From NCBI GenBank assembly GCA_009602735.1, contig WELA01005162.1:18432-82431 (forward strand): 64,000 bases of DNA, given 5' to 3'. The position numbers and the translations under genes are program-made. This DNA comes from Mesotaenium endlicherianum. Its lineage: Eukaryota > Streptophyta > Zygnematophyceae > Zygnematales > Mesotaeniaceae. Shown in pieces: positions 23,272 to 36,025 of this stretch. Position 1 is the stretch's first letter. Each line of letters begins with the position of its first letter. Under the pieces are notes generated by a model. The model saw only the letters and a list, made by a program, of their open reading frames with translations. It did no database searches and had not been told where the DNA came from.

Positions 23272-24730
23272 ATGGTAAAAACAAGGTCTCAAACTAGCAA
23301 CTCCCAAGACATGGAGAACCAGGATAACGAGAATGTCAAAAACCAGGCGGAATGCTATGTAGCGGGAACCCGTACCTATTCTGAAGCAGTGGCAGATACT
23401 GCAGCTAGAGAGGCTGCAGATGAGGCAGCTGCTATTGCCGCAGTCGCAACACAGCAAGCAGAGGAGAAGAGAGCCAGATTAGTTAAACAATTAGCAAAGG
23501 CTGCTGAAGATACAGAAAGGAGGGAAGGACAGCCCGCTAACGAGCGCATGGTTGAAGAACTTATGGCATCCAGGGCCAACGTTTTGAACCCACCTCCTGC
23601 TGTACAACTCAGTGTACCCCTAGGTCAAATACGTGACCGGCTAAATGCGACAGGAATTGCTGCTGCAGGAGCATGAGGGACTGTTGAGGACACTACTCAG
23701 CGAGTGGATGCCAATGCTGCTGCTGCATTTGCTAGACTACCACCCCAGAGTGTAGACTTGGGAGAGTTGTTCGTTCCAATGCAGTCGCAAATGGCGACCA
23801 TGTATCAGTCCCAACAGGAGGACAAAAGAATCATAATAACTCTACTGCGGGACAGTGACCAACTGGGGTCTCAAACCACTAGTGCTGGTGGCAGAGGGCC
23901 TGGTAAGCCCAAGCCGAAACCTCCCCAGGACTATGATCCTGAGGGAAACAGAAAATATTACCTGATCAAGTTTCTCGCGGATGTTGAGCAGTGGCTGGAG
24001 AACTACCCAGAACTGCAAGATTACGAGAAGGTCAGGCACACCGGTGCGCTACTGAAAGGCAGTGCCGCAGACTGGTGGCTTTACTGGAAAGGTGAGCGTA
24101 AGGCTCGGCAACTCGGTGACTCTACGTAGAGAGAGTTTGTCGAGAAGTTGCATGAGAAGTTTGATGTCATCAACCAGCAGGAGAAAGCTATCTATGCGAT
24201 GATCTCCCTGACACTGAAGCAGACCACTTCAGCTGCTGAGTTTGCTCAAAAGTTCCAGGAGAAAATGATGAAACAGCCAGACTTGCCAGAACGGTATAGG
24301 ATAGCATACTTCAGGTATGGCTTGAAATTCGAAGTCTCTGGTCATTTTGCTGAGAAGAAGTATGAGAAACCGGCTGACATGATCCAGGATGCTGATGCCT
24401 GGGATCAGCAGCAGTTCAATCACAAGCGCCACAGTAATGCTTTCGTGCCTAAGGTTGTCAAAATGCCCCACGGTTCCTACAATGCAATTAAAGGAGACCA
24501 GGCTGAGGATCATCAGGGTGATGAATATGGGTATGAGTACAATTCTATTCAGTCTAGAGGGAGAGGTGGTTTCTCTCGAGGCGGCTATGGAAGAGGTGGT
24601 GGTAGGACTAAGCCAAGACCAGCCTCAGCAAAATCGATTTGCTTCCATTGACAGCAACCAGGTCACTTCAGAGAGCAGTGTCCAGACAAGCACCTCCCAA
24701 AAGTCGAGAGAAAAGACCAGCCTTTAAAAG
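23272..24730 (+). mobile_element. Element B: gag region
   Basis: Starts MVKTRSQTSNSQ and follows element A gag closely, including the capsid-like part (WWLYWKGERKARQLG) and the Arg/Gly-rich segment before the zinc-knuckle area. Fossil. Confidence 0.85.
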
Positions 24731-24969
24731 ACAGCAACAGTCAGTAATCCAGTCTACTGACTGTGAGGATGCTAGAGATAGTGAGTCGTCACTAGCTGCC
24801 CTCGTAGGAGGTATTATGGGAACTGGATTCACTATGCATGCCTGACAACCAGATAAAGGAGACCATCAGCAATATAGACATCCAGAGAGTGCACACTCTG
24901 GATGCTCTTGTTCCACCTGATGTCCAACNCATTTCTTTGCTAAGTNTGGAGAACAATGCGAAAGTCAGG

Positions 24970-26950
24970 AAAAGACAGTCCCCCCTATCCTACTGCATTG
25001 CATGATTGCAGGTAGGAAGGTGAGGGCATTTGTTGACGGAGGGGCGTCACATACTTTTATCCACAAGGACTTAGTTAAGCGGCTAAGGTTGCCTACTGTC
25101 ACCCAAGGGAATAGAAAAATATTCCTTGGAGATGCCTCAAGTATCTCGGGAGGAGTTATAACCAAGCCTATTGTGGTCCAGTTAGGTTCTAACATTGCAC
25201 TTCTAATTGAAACGCTTACATTTGAGGTACTCAACACTGGCTTTTATGATCTCGTGCTAGGCAGGTCCTGGCTTTATAGACATCAAGCTGAAGTGTGTTG
25301 GAGCAGAGGTACAGTTAAGGTGAGAGGAGCCAGTGATGGGCAGACTAACTTGGCACCCACCAGTGCTCTTCCTCTTGCTCTGTGTGGATGGCAAATGAAG
25401 GAAAAGAAGAGGCTCCCAGAAGGATGCAAGTTGCTGAATGCAATGGAGTTCGTCAAAAGCTGGAACCAGAAGGAGGACAGAATGATCTGTCTGCTGCTAA
25501 GAGAGGTACCTCCTCAACCTGAAGAAGTGGTTGAGAAAAAGGTAGGCCCTCCGGAGCACCCTACTGTTGCAAAAATTGTTGCTCAGTACACGGATGTATC
25601 TAATATGCCTCCAGGAGTACCCCCTAAGAGGGAAGTCGATCATAGGATGGACTACCCCCTAAGAGGGAAGTCGATCATAGGATTGATCTATTACCTGGGA
25701 GTCAGCCACCTTGGCAACACACTTATGGCTTGTCTTATGTGGAGAGCAAGCAGTTGAAAACACAGATTGCAGAGCTTGAGGAAAATGGTTATATTTCTCC
25801 CAGTAAATCACCTGACGGCGCACCCATCCTATTTGTTAAGTAAAAGGATGGCAGTATGCGGATGTGTGTGGATTACAGAGCTCTAAACAAAATTACGGTA
25901 TAGAACAAGTATGCCTTACCCAGAATCGAGGACTTGCTTGATACCCTGTCTTGTGCTAAGGTGTTCAGTATGATAGATCTCAAGAGTGGTTATCATCAAA
26001 TCAGAATTGCTGAGGGGGATGAACACAAGACTGCCTTCCGCACACGTTATGGACACTATGAGTTCAACGTGATGCGATTTGGACTGACTAATGCTCCTGC
26101 GACCTTCATGGATGCTATGAATGACATTTTCAGGCCTTATTTGGATGAATTTGTGCAAGTTTTCCTGGATGATATTTTAATTTTCTCTAAAGACGAAGCT
26201 CAGCACGCTGAACACTTAAAGACAGTCATGGACATTCTGAGAAGAAATCACTTATATGCTAAAATAAGCAAGTGTGATTTCTTTGAGGAAAGTATTGAAT
26301 TCTTAGGCCACGTTGTCAATAAAGAGGGCATCATTGTGGACCCTAAGAAAGTCCAGACTAAAAGGGACTGGCCAGTAGCACAGTCGGTCTCTGAAGTTAG
26401 ATCCTTCCTCGGGTTGGCTAATTACTATAGGAGAATTATTCTACAAAGGCCAGTAAATTGACTGACCTTACTAAGAAAGACATAGAATATGTGTGGGGGG
26501 AAGAGCAGCAGGCTGCCTTCCAGACCCTTAAAGATGCTCTTTGTTTTGCCCCAGTGCTAGCCGTGTATGACCCCAGCAAACCTGTGCAGGTGGTTACTGA
26601 TGCCTCTGACTTTGCCATGGGTGCTATTTTGTTGCAGCCTGCTAACAAAACCACAAAGGATGGTAAGGTACGGCAGGAGTGGCGCCCTGTGTTGTATGAG
26701 TCTATGAAATTTAATCCAGCGGAGATTAATTACTCAGTGCATGATAAAGAGCTGCTAGCTATCATTCATGTGCTCAAACAGTGGAGAGCATGCTTACATG
26801 GTAAAGCTTTTAAGGTAATTACAGATCATCTAGCTTTGACTCTCACTTTCGAAAGAAGTCTAAGCTGTCAAGGAGGAAGAACCGCTGGAGCCAGATGCTG
26901 GAGCAGTTCCAAGTCCAAACCGACTACAAACCAGGGAAGTTGAATCCTGC
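24970..26950 (+). mobile_element. Element B: protease, reverse transcriptase and RNase H region
   Basis: Retropepsin-like segment (FVDGGASHTFIHKDLV) at about 25020-25080, reverse transcriptase core at 25934-26461 ([47 protein letters not shown]), then RNase H ([32 protein letters not shown]). Confidence 0.87.
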
Positions 26951-28553
26951 TGATGCACTCTCTAGAAGACCTGACTTGCAAGAAAGGAACTTTAGTCAGC
27001 ATGCTGTAGATAAAGTCCTGCGTGCACTCACTTCACGAAAGGTGAAAAAGTCTTTCCTTGAACAACTTAGGAAAGCCTATCTTTTTGACCCAACATTTGA
27101 GCCCAGCCCCACTACTGGTGTGTGTCGTGCTACTGCACTCGGGTACCGGATTAAAGCAGGGGTCTAGGTGACTAAAACCACTTCAGGCAGGCTGAAGCTG
27201 GTCATTCCTAATAACTTGGAAATAAGGTCTCTCTTACTGAGTCAAGCACATGACAGTTTACTGGGTGGGCATTTGGGGCAGGCCAAAATTGTTGGCAAAC
27301 TGGCAAAACATTATCATTGGGAGGGGTTGCCCCGGGAGGTCTTGAAATATGTGAAGTCCTGTGATCAGTGTCAAAGAAATAAGTCTAGGCACACACCACC
27401 GGGAGGTCTCTTGCAACCCCTTCCCATCCCAGCTGGACGCTAGGAAACTATATCTATGGACTGGGTGGTCACACTACCAAGAATTGCCAATGGGCATGAT
27501 TCAATACTGGTAGTCGTGGATAAACTGACAGAAATGGTCATTTTTATCCCCACAACTGTCAAAGTGATTGCACTCAAAACAGCGAGACAGTTCTACAACA
27601 ATGTAGTATGCCAACATGGGCTCCCCTCTAAAATCATCTCAGACAGAGACTCAAAATTTACCTCTAAGTTCTGGAAAGCTTTAATGGGGTTAATGGGAGT
27701 CAAACAGCTGCTCAGCACAGCTAACCACCCTCAGACTGATGGGCAGACTGAAAGAACTAACCGAGTTCTGCAGGAAGTATTGAGAGCATTTATTAACCAA
27801 TAACAAAATAATTGGGATGACCTGTTGCCTCAAATTCAGTTTGCGGTCAACATTGCGGTGCACGCGTCAACAGGCAAGACTCCTTATGAACTCAGCCTGG
27901 GTAAAGTCCCTAAGTCTCCTTTAGATCTGCTAGGGGAGTCTTCAACTCACCCTGAAGGGATTGAGAATCCGGTCTCCCTCTAGTTAACTGAGGAGTTTGC
28001 TGACACACTGTCAGAAGTCCAACAAAACCTGCACAAAGCCCAAGAAAACCAACAAAAATACGCTAATCAACATCGTCGGGAGCTGACATTTTTTAAGGGC
28101 GATTTAGTCAAATTGCATTCTCAGCACCTGTACCTCCCTGGTGTGGTCAAGAAAAAGCTTGGCCCTGTCTGGGTCGGTCCATATTCGGTGGTGCGTCGTG
28201 TCGGTCAGAATGCTTACAAACTGAACATGTCAGCGGACTACAAGGGTCACCCGGTCTTTAATGTCTCCTTCCTGGAACCATACATCAAAGATGATACACT
28301 GTTCACAGGTCGTTTATCTGTCCAACCGGGACCGGTCCCCGCTGTCCGGGGCGGCGACCCTGAGGAATATGAGGTTGAGGAGATTTTAGACGCGCGCTCG
28401 GTCCGTCGATCGTCTAAATATGTCATGAAGTACCTCATTCGATGGAAGGGTTACGATGCCTCTGGGGACACTTGGGAATTTAAAGACCATTTGACTAATG
28501 CCAAAGGGGCGTTGAAACGGTTCCACCTTCGGGCGGCTGGAGCACCTCCCTAA
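26895..28553 (+). mobile_element. Element B: integrase with chromodomain
   Basis: HHCC zinc-binding part and CDQCQ, rve core (MDWVVTLPR, SDRDSKFTSKFW, NHPQTDGQTERTNR) and, at about 28374-28530, a chromodomain (EVEEILDARSVRRSSKYVMK, YLIRWKGYDASGDTWE). Chromodomain integrases define the chromovirus clade and are known to read histone marks to choose insertion sites. Confidence 0.88.
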
Positions 28554-28965
28554 CAGTCATTTCAGTTGACACGGGAAGGTGACAGGAGGTCCTGTCTCCA
28601 TTTAAGTTGGAGGGGAAACTATATGACAGCTAGTGTGCGAGAGCGAGAGAGGGACAGTTACGTGAACCCTAAGTGTCAGCATAGTGACAGATGGGACGGT
28701 TATGTGAATCCTAGGAGTCAGCATAGTGACATAGGGGACAGCCTGGCCCACATAAAGCACCTTTGGCTGAAGGAAAAAGGGCCTCGCACAGCAATACATC
28801 ACTTAACACACCTGAAGACTCATTCATACGTTTATGTCTAGCGCACCGCAACTACGTCAACTCCTAGCAATCACCCTGTAAGGTAAACAGGAACGAATAT
28901 ACCATACTAATACGAACTTACTCCCTTCCTGCAACCCCTATGACAAAGGTCGATATCTTACTAAC

Positions 28966-31808
28966 TTGTGCCCTGGTTACATGAGCAGAATGGCGCCTAC
29001 CACACAAAAAGAGGACAGAAAGCGCAAGGCAGAAGAAGCCAGGAGGACAATGGAGCAATACCAGAAGGAGCTGCGGCGACGTCCCTCACCAGGAGAGAAC
29101 AAGAAAGGGTCCGCAAACAACAAGAGGCGGCAGAAGAAGCACAGAGGAAGAAGGATCAGGATGCGGAAAACCTCAGGAAAGCTGAGGAGGAGAGACAGAA
29201 GAAATAACAAGAAGAAGCGGCAGCGGCAGAGGAGGAGAGAAGGAAAAAGGCTGAAGCGGACAGGCAGAAGAGCTTGGCCACTTACAGGTATACTGTGGTG
29301 GGTGGCCAAAACTTTGATAACCTGAAGGAAGCATTGCTGGCAGCCCAGGAGATCAACAAGCTGGAACAGACATGTCGTGCGGTAGAAGGTCGGGTGCGTA
29401 TCAATGACACAAGCAATGCATAATATGAAAGCAGGCTTTGCTGCAATGAAGTCTATGATACATGTGGCTTTATAGCCAAACGATAGTCACGCGTCAAATG
29501 TTTTAATTAAGGAGTGTGTACTCTCCAGAGTGAGCACCTCAAGACTGTAATCTGGTAGGAAAACAACCAATGAAGTCCGGCCCAAAAGATCACTGGAAGC
29601 ACATCACGATCTTCAAGAGTAGTCCTATGGCAGGGGGTATAAGCTGTGACTTTGCTCACCACTTGTGAAGTTCTTCTAGTGACTGGAAGCCAGCAAGGCT
29701 TGCTCTTCACAAGAGAGAGACTAAGTGGTCCTGAAAACACAAGAGATAAAAGTGTAAGCTTTACTGATATCTCTGTGACTTACAACTGGCATAATGGGAC
29801 TTCCAAAAAGATGTTCCTCTAGGGACATCTCTAGCACTTATACTCCTGAAAAACCGGCGTCGTATGCAGCGGATCCAATGCATGTAGTCACTCTAGGAGG
29901 CTCTCCTATGTCCACTAATGTGTACAAGGCATGTATTAGCACTCCTATAGGCTAAGCATAACTCAAACCAATCAAAGCAAAGCACGTAGAATATGCTAAG
30001 TGTCTCTCATTGGTGGAGCTTACCTTGGGTAGTTCTACCTAGATAGCGCCTCAAAAGTGAATCTGAAACTTGAGGAAGCTTCCTATAGGAGTAGGTGATG
30101 CAGTCACCAAGTTATAGCCTCAATGATGCACTTATACTATGGAAATGCAAGACTTATGTAGTCTAAAGGGCTCGCGGATTTGTGCGCACAAAGCTAGGGG
30201 TCCTTGGGGTCACGAATAGTCAACATTGTCACCTTTGGGTGCATTGAGTCACAAGTTGGCCATTTGGTGTGATTCCGCTAGGTGCCGAAAGGAGTGCGGA
30301 CTAGATCGCGTCTATCTCGCTCGATAATTAACCAAATGACGCGAAATTGGTGCCATTCGGAAGATGCTTCGACGCGCTACACTTTGGTGACTTGGAAATC
30401 TAGAGAAGGTCAACATATGGATGCGTAAAGTCAATGCAAAGTTGGTCTTCCTAGGTTGATGGTTCACACACGTAGAGCTTGGTTTTGTACGTCAACCTCG
30501 ACTTAATAAATCATGACAGACAACATTGCTACAGAGGGAAGGAAATTGGATAGGTACATTGAGACACACACTGGTGTGGTCCTCTACGAGTATTATGCCA
30601 AGATGGTGGGGTATACAGCAGAGCAGGCCCGGTACCTTGCCGATGATTCAAAGAATAAGCCAGTCGCAATATCAAAAATAGTGGGAGATCAGAGACTCAT
30701 CAGGATGGTGAGCATGCGGCCCGATAGCTTTAAGGATACAGTATTCTACCTCACACTATTGCTAGCTTACAATGAAGTTGAGAGAAGGAGCTGGGAGTAC
30801 GTGGCCAGGGAAGCAGGACAGAAGATGTTCTCTCCCCACTGGTTACCATGTAAACTGAGAAAGGCTGAGCATGGACCCCAGTACTACCAGCAGCCAACAG
30901 ACTGGAGGTGGATGATCGTCACAAACAAAAAGCAGGAGTGTGACCGAGCCCAACCAGACGAATTCCACTATGGCCTAGACGGCTACCTCATCCTAGCACC
31001 TCACATTGCCCCTTGGGACCCCAGGTTGAATGGCTGCCTGAGCAATATGAATGCAGAGACCAAAGAGCACAAGAGGAGGGGGAGAGACTACTTCTCTAAG
31101 GGAAAGCATGCCTTCGTCAAATGGGCGAAGAATGCAGGCCGGATAGATATCAGCAGGCTGAAGGCCAAGCAACCTCCAGCGCGCCCTAAGAAAGGGAGGT
31201 CAATAGACTACTCCATGTCTACCAGGGAGCAGGACGACTTAGTGGACGAGACTCCTACTCTCTCAGAGGAGGACGATGAGGAGGATGAGGAAGAAGAACA
31301 AGGCAGAGGAGAAGCATCAAGAGCTGGTACTTAGGAGACCCAAGGGCAGGCAAGGGCACTTCCTAAGGAACCAAGATCAGGTATATGGAACGTGATCCCG
31401 GTCATGGAGGCAACTGGACCCCGCACTCGCTCCCCCAGCCCACCTGCCCAAGCAGGGGACAAAGCTGATCTGACTGTACATGGCAGCAGACACAGGCAAA
31501 AATCCCCAGAGGACAGGGGTGCCAGAAGAGGGACACGCGGGGCGGCCAGAGGTATGCCGGCCTTCCCCTTTGCTCAGGGACATGTACCTCTTGCCAATGT
31601 ATTTCAGCATCCTACTGGAATGCCTGTCTATGTGGGGATCAACACCCAAGTGGGTGAAGAGCAGGCTACCATCCTTCGCTCTCCTCGAGGTCCAACTTTA
31701 GAACAAACGGGGTTCTTTAGAAGGCCAGCTGACAGACCTAGAGGGCTGTCCAGAGCTAGGTCTAGATCTCCGTCTCCTGATTCTGAAGCCCCAGGAACAA
31801 CCCCCTAG
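28966..31808 (+). mobile_element. Element B: extra gene of unknown function, interrupted by a 1.15-kb insertion
   Basis: Equivalent to 8638-10310 of element A. The charged coiled-coil-like start is at 28966-29370, the globular middle at 30519-31334 (AKMVGYT, DSFKDT, NEVERRSWEY, QPTDWRWM, APHIAPWDPRLNG), and the tail at 31392-31808 (GHVPLANVFQHPTGMPVYV). The order and the position before the 3' LTR match A. No membrane segments seen; function unknown. Confidence 0.7.
29373..30518 (-). mobile_element. 1.15-kb non-coding derivative of element C (or solo LTR) inserted in element B
   Basis: On the minus strand it begins TGTCATGATT and ends CGACA, flanked by GACA on both sides (29369-29372, 30519-30522; possibly AGACA). 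Its first ~1,005 bases match the 5' end of element C (20593-21597) and its last ~135 match the 3' end of C (51169-51304), with nothing of gag or pol between. It therefore carries both termini of C and splits B's extra gene. Solo LTR and internally deleted copy are both possible. Confidence 0.85.
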
Positions 31809-31920
31809 GTGACAAGCTGTAGAGGCAGTCAGTGAGGGAGGCTGGTCAGGTTCAGTTCCCTTATTTAAAACTTCTGCAGTTTAATGTTGTCGAGGCGACA
31901 ACAAGTTAAGTTGGAGGGAT

Positions 31921-32640
31921 TATAATGAATTAGTATATTAGTAGATATAACGTTCATTTAAATATAATAGTTAATTAAGTTCAGCCTCCTGAACTCTAGT
32001 TAATAATCAGTCTGCTGGACTTTATATTTAATATCAGTTTAATGACTCAGCCAAAAGCAGCAGGCTGATGTCAACTTAAGTCAGCTTGGTGACACATTCT
32101 TTGACAGTCAGCTGACTTCCGTACTCGGTAGCAGCAAACTGCCTCGATATGCATCTAAGTGTGATATGCTAGATGAATGGCCAGATGACATCCCTATGAT
32201 GGATGGCAATTCGGGATGATGGGAGATGGCGGTGGATTTGGTTAACCGAGGTCCTACCAACGTGGTTAACTCCCTGGTAGGCGGTGCCATTGCACTGGCC
32301 GTTGAACAGTAAACTCATTCCATGTACATATGCTAGGCATTGCTCTCGAGTTCGGCATTTGAAAACGAGGCCAACTCTCTTGTACAGCTTACTGGGAGAA
32401 ACCTGAATCCAAGGCGAGAAGCCATTGATACGCACTGTCTTCTAACCTTGCTTATGTATGAGTTTACTGATTGCATTAGTGATGCTAGTTTACTCGCATT
32501 TGACTTACGGGTATTGTTCACTGCTAGTGTGTTGTCTTTTGCCGTTTAACTAGTTAACGAAAACTACCATAAAGATTACTTCCTGATATAAAGATCTTTA
32601 TTAATTGTTAATCGCCTATTTGGTAAGTCGTTTCATTTCA
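31921..32640 (+). repeat. Element B 3' LTR
   Basis: 720 bases ending CATTTCA, preceded by a short purine-rich tract (AAGTTGGAGGGAT) that also precedes the 3' LTR of element A. Confidence 0.92.
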
Positions 32641-33070
32641 CCAGCAGCAGCCCCAGCGCTCTCAGCTGTCCCAGCAGACCCAGCAGCGCGGGGCTCCGCG
32701 TGGCCGCATTTCCATGGCCGCCACGACGAGCGACCCCTGTTGGTCCTGCGAGAAAACGGGCCACTCTTGCCAGAAGTGCACTATTGCGGAGAATGGCAAG
32801 CCCATTGACTGTACCTACTGTGGCAAGGCCGGCCACCTGCAGATCGTATGCCTGAAAAAGAAGCGCGACGCCGAGAACGGACGCGCTCGTGACGGCCCTG
32901 CGCCAGCAGCAGGACTTTGGGGCATGCGTAACCCTAGCACGGGTGGACGCCCCTCGATGACTGCAGCCTCGGCTACGATGGACGCCGCGCTGACCCCTGG
33001 AGCCGATTACTACAGTTTTGACGACGTCAGCGACGCCCTAGTAGAGGCCAACGCAGAGATCGTCAGACTC
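32641..33070 (+). mobile_element. Element C: gag, second part, with two zinc knuckles
   Basis: Two CCHC nucleic-acid-binding knuckles in tandem: CWSCEKTGHSCQKC and CTYCGKAGHLQIVC (about 32735-32860), followed by basic residues. The arrangement is typical of nucleocapsid. Confidence 0.85.
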
Positions 33071-35560
33071 CGCGGCCTCGTCGCCACCGACAGTTACGAC
33101 GCGTGCGGAGCCCTCTTCGCACGCGTCCCGCCGTCCGACGCTCCAGCTCCAACAGCTGGCGTCTGCGCACTTTCACGACGCCAATACGTGGCAGCCCCAG
33201 AGGATGGCACCTGGCGCTATAGCAGCGCTGCAGCCTCGCACGCGCCCGCCCCACAACAGAGCTACGGCGACCAACGCCGCAGACGTCTGCGCAGACGCTT
33301 CTGCCAGACCTGCGCACTCTGCGCTGATGTCCGTCAGCAGCCGCTGCACTCGTCCGATCGGGCTGCCAGATGGCATGCTGCAGGCTCATGCGGTCTTGCT
33401 ACCCAACGTCACAAACGTTGCAGCTCCCGACGCGCCCCTAGACAGTCCGGCACACACGCCAGCACAGCCGCAGGCTTCGGCAGCCCCTTTGGTCTGTCTC
33501 GCCCTTCTGACGCCAGCAGTGCTGCCAGCAGTCTGCGTATCGACAGCTGTCGCGACAGGGCGCCCTCGCCAGCTGAGTGACACATCTGCAGCACACACGG
33601 CTGCCGCGGCCCTCGCCGTACGCGTCGCCATTCCGTGTGTAGATCTGCGCACCAGCCTGCAACGCCAGGAAGGTCTCACCCTGTTGGCTGCTGCAAGCAG
33701 CAGAATCCAGCAGGCGCCGACACTTGCCGCGTGTTCGGCAGGCCAGGCCGCTCTTGTCGGCAGCCACGGGCACACTTGCGCTCTCACGCGCCCGCTCACA
33801 CCTCACACGGCGGCGCAAGGCTTGCCGAGCAGCCAGCTACAAGATCGCAGCTCGGCAGCCACAGCAGCAGCTGCGCACGCCAGCGGCGCACACGTTCTTC
33901 CACGTGGCGCGCGCACGCAGACCTGCACGGCCAGCGCATATTCGGCGGCCGCGATCGCCATTTCCAGTCAGGAGGGGGCATCCCTGATTGCGCTGTGCGG
34001 CCAGATTGTCGTGCGGAGCGCCGACGGCATGCTCACGGCTGCACAAAGCCAGGGCTTAAACCCTGGCTGCGCACAAAACCGTCGCGCTGACGCAATTCGC
34101 GCTACGGGGGCTTCGACGTACGCACGCATCGGGGGGAGGGCGTCGCGAGCGGCGTCTGAGGCTGCCAACACCGACCTGGATGTTGGACTGGACACAAGCC
34201 CCCGCAACCCCAGGAGCAATTGGGAGGCGCTACTTGGCAGCCCCCCAGCAACCACACCTGCGCCAGTCCTGGCAGCCGCGCCAGCAGCCATCGCACCTGA
34301 CGCGTGCGCTGCTGGCGAGACTTTGCCTGACGACAGCTGTACACCTGCGTATGTATGCACACGCCCACACACGCCGCGCACCGCTTTGCAAGGCTCGCTC
34401 AGCAGCCAGCCACGTGACCACCTCACGGCAGCCACGTCAGCTGCTGCGTACAACAGCTGCGCACACGTGCCGCCATTTGGCACGCGCACGAAGTCCGGCC
34501 CAGCCAGCGCAGATCTGGCGGCCACGACTGTCATCCCGAGTCAGGGAGCGACATCTTTGATTGCGCTGTGCGGTTGCATCTCCGTTTGAAGCTGCGACAG
34601 CACGCACACGGCTGCGTACAGCTAGGACTTAAATCTTGGCTGCGCACAAAACCCTTGGGACTGCGCGATAAGCGTGGCAAGGGTCTCGGCGAGCGCGCGC
34701 GCTACCTGGAGGGCGCCACGTGCCTAGCTTGGGGCAGCCGATACCGGCACCGGCCCCGGTCGGGCGACGCGACCTGGCAGGCCCAGAGGCGTTCCCGAAG
34801 CGCCACTTGTCATCTTGCCAGTAGCCAAGCCTGCGCCAGCTCCGGCGTTCGCGCCAGCAGCAAAGGCGTCTGCGCCCGAAGTTGCGCTGGCATCCGCAGC
34901 CGCTCCGACGGCGGCGCCAGCGTTTGCCGAGGCACCAGCTGCAGGAGGACCAGAACCGGCGCCGAGCGCGCCAGCGCCAGGTGTCCCAGCGCCGAGCGCG
35001 CCAGCGCCAAGAGCGCCAGTGCCGAGCGTGCCAGCGCCAGGTGCGCCCGCGCTAGGAGCACCAACGCCAGGTACGCCAGCGCCAGGTGTGCCAGCCGCTC
35101 TTTTGCCGGCTGTACCAGCGGCCGCACGTGCTGTTGCAGCCGCGTAGGGTCCCATTCTGGCCTGCTGCGCACGCACAGTGCCACTTGGAGGCCGCACAGC
35201 AGACGGCAGCGCACGGCGCAAGCACGCTTTGGTGGCAGCCGGACGCCCAGCGATGGCACAGAAGCGCGCCGGGCCGGATCAGAGGCGTCGCACGGAGGAG
35301 GCGCCGCGTCTGGCCCGCTCGTTCCGCGTGCTGGACACGCCAGCAGCGCCAGCGGCCTTCGCGCCTCACGCAATGGCCTCGTCGATGACCACGGTGCAGC
35401 TCAGCGCCGAGGTGGCGCTTCACCGCATGCCCGCAGTCTCCTTCGCGGAGCTCGGCATGTCGATGGAAGCCACACGGCAGGCGACCCAGCTACTGCTTCA
35501 GTCGCGCAGGGCCAGCCAGCGCGCCTCTGACAGCAGGCCAACATCAGACGCGGCAGCCGC
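33071..35560 (+). mobile_element. Element C: Ala/Pro-rich region
   Basis: Very GC-rich sequence with long frames of Ala, Pro, Ser and Arg in several phases, including GCGCCAGCGCCAGG-type repeats at about 34960-35100. Compositional bias explains most frames. It fills the space between the zinc knuckles and the protease-like segment. Confidence 0.45.
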
Positions 35561-36025
35561 GGTGCTCTCCGCACCCGCGCGACTTGCGCATGAGCGCAGG
35601 ATGATCAGCACGCCTAACGCTACGTTTTTGGATAATTCGCAGGGCATTGTGCTGGTCAACACGTAGGCCCCGCAGCGCATCATGTTCAACACTGGCGCCC
35701 AGCCAGTCCTCATCAGCCTGCGCTACTTCCGCCAGCTGGACCTTTTGTCAGTCAACCTAGAGGATTCGCCTACGCGGATCAACACCGCTGCCGGCACGTC
35801 CGAAGCGTCACCGGGCGCACGCGGCTGGCCCTTCGCTTCACCTTTCGGCCCGGCACTGCGGATGAGACGACCATCCACCCGCATGCGTTGGTCACTCGCT
35901 CCGAGACCTTCCTCGTGCTCCTTGGCCAGGACGTGCTCTTTCCTATCGGCGCCGCAGTGGATAACTGGGTGGAGCGGGTCTTTTATTGACCCGATTGGCA
36001 GTCAGGGGGGACCCGCACTGCATCT
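35561..36025 (+). mobile_element. Element C: protease-like segment
   Basis: Short retropepsin-like signature (TGAQPVLISLRYFRQLDLL) in the expected place between gag and RT, followed by a segment resembling the flap and C-terminal half of the fold. Weak family signal. Confidence 0.45.

Larger units (their letters stand above)
22517..32640 (+). mobile_element. Element B: Ty3/Gypsy chromovirus-type LTR retrotransposon inserted in element C (fossil)
   Basis: About 10.1 kb including a 1.15-kb insertion of its own (29373-30518). LTRs are at 22517-23237 and 31921-32640. The flanking five bases (CCAAC at 22512-22516, CCAGC at 32641-32645) look like a target duplication with one difference. Parts: 5' LTR, initiator-Met primer-binding site, gag, protease, RT, RNase H, integrase, chromodomain, extra gene, 3' LTR, colinear with element A. 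The LTRs differ by roughly 8 percent by eye, about twice as much as in A, so B is older. It is broken in many places (around ten). Confidence 0.93.

Noticed and set aside
33204-35530. Long Ala/Arg/Ser/Cys-rich frames as separate genes
   Set aside because: Several phases and both strands are open at once in very GC-rich DNA; composition explains them. They are part of element C.
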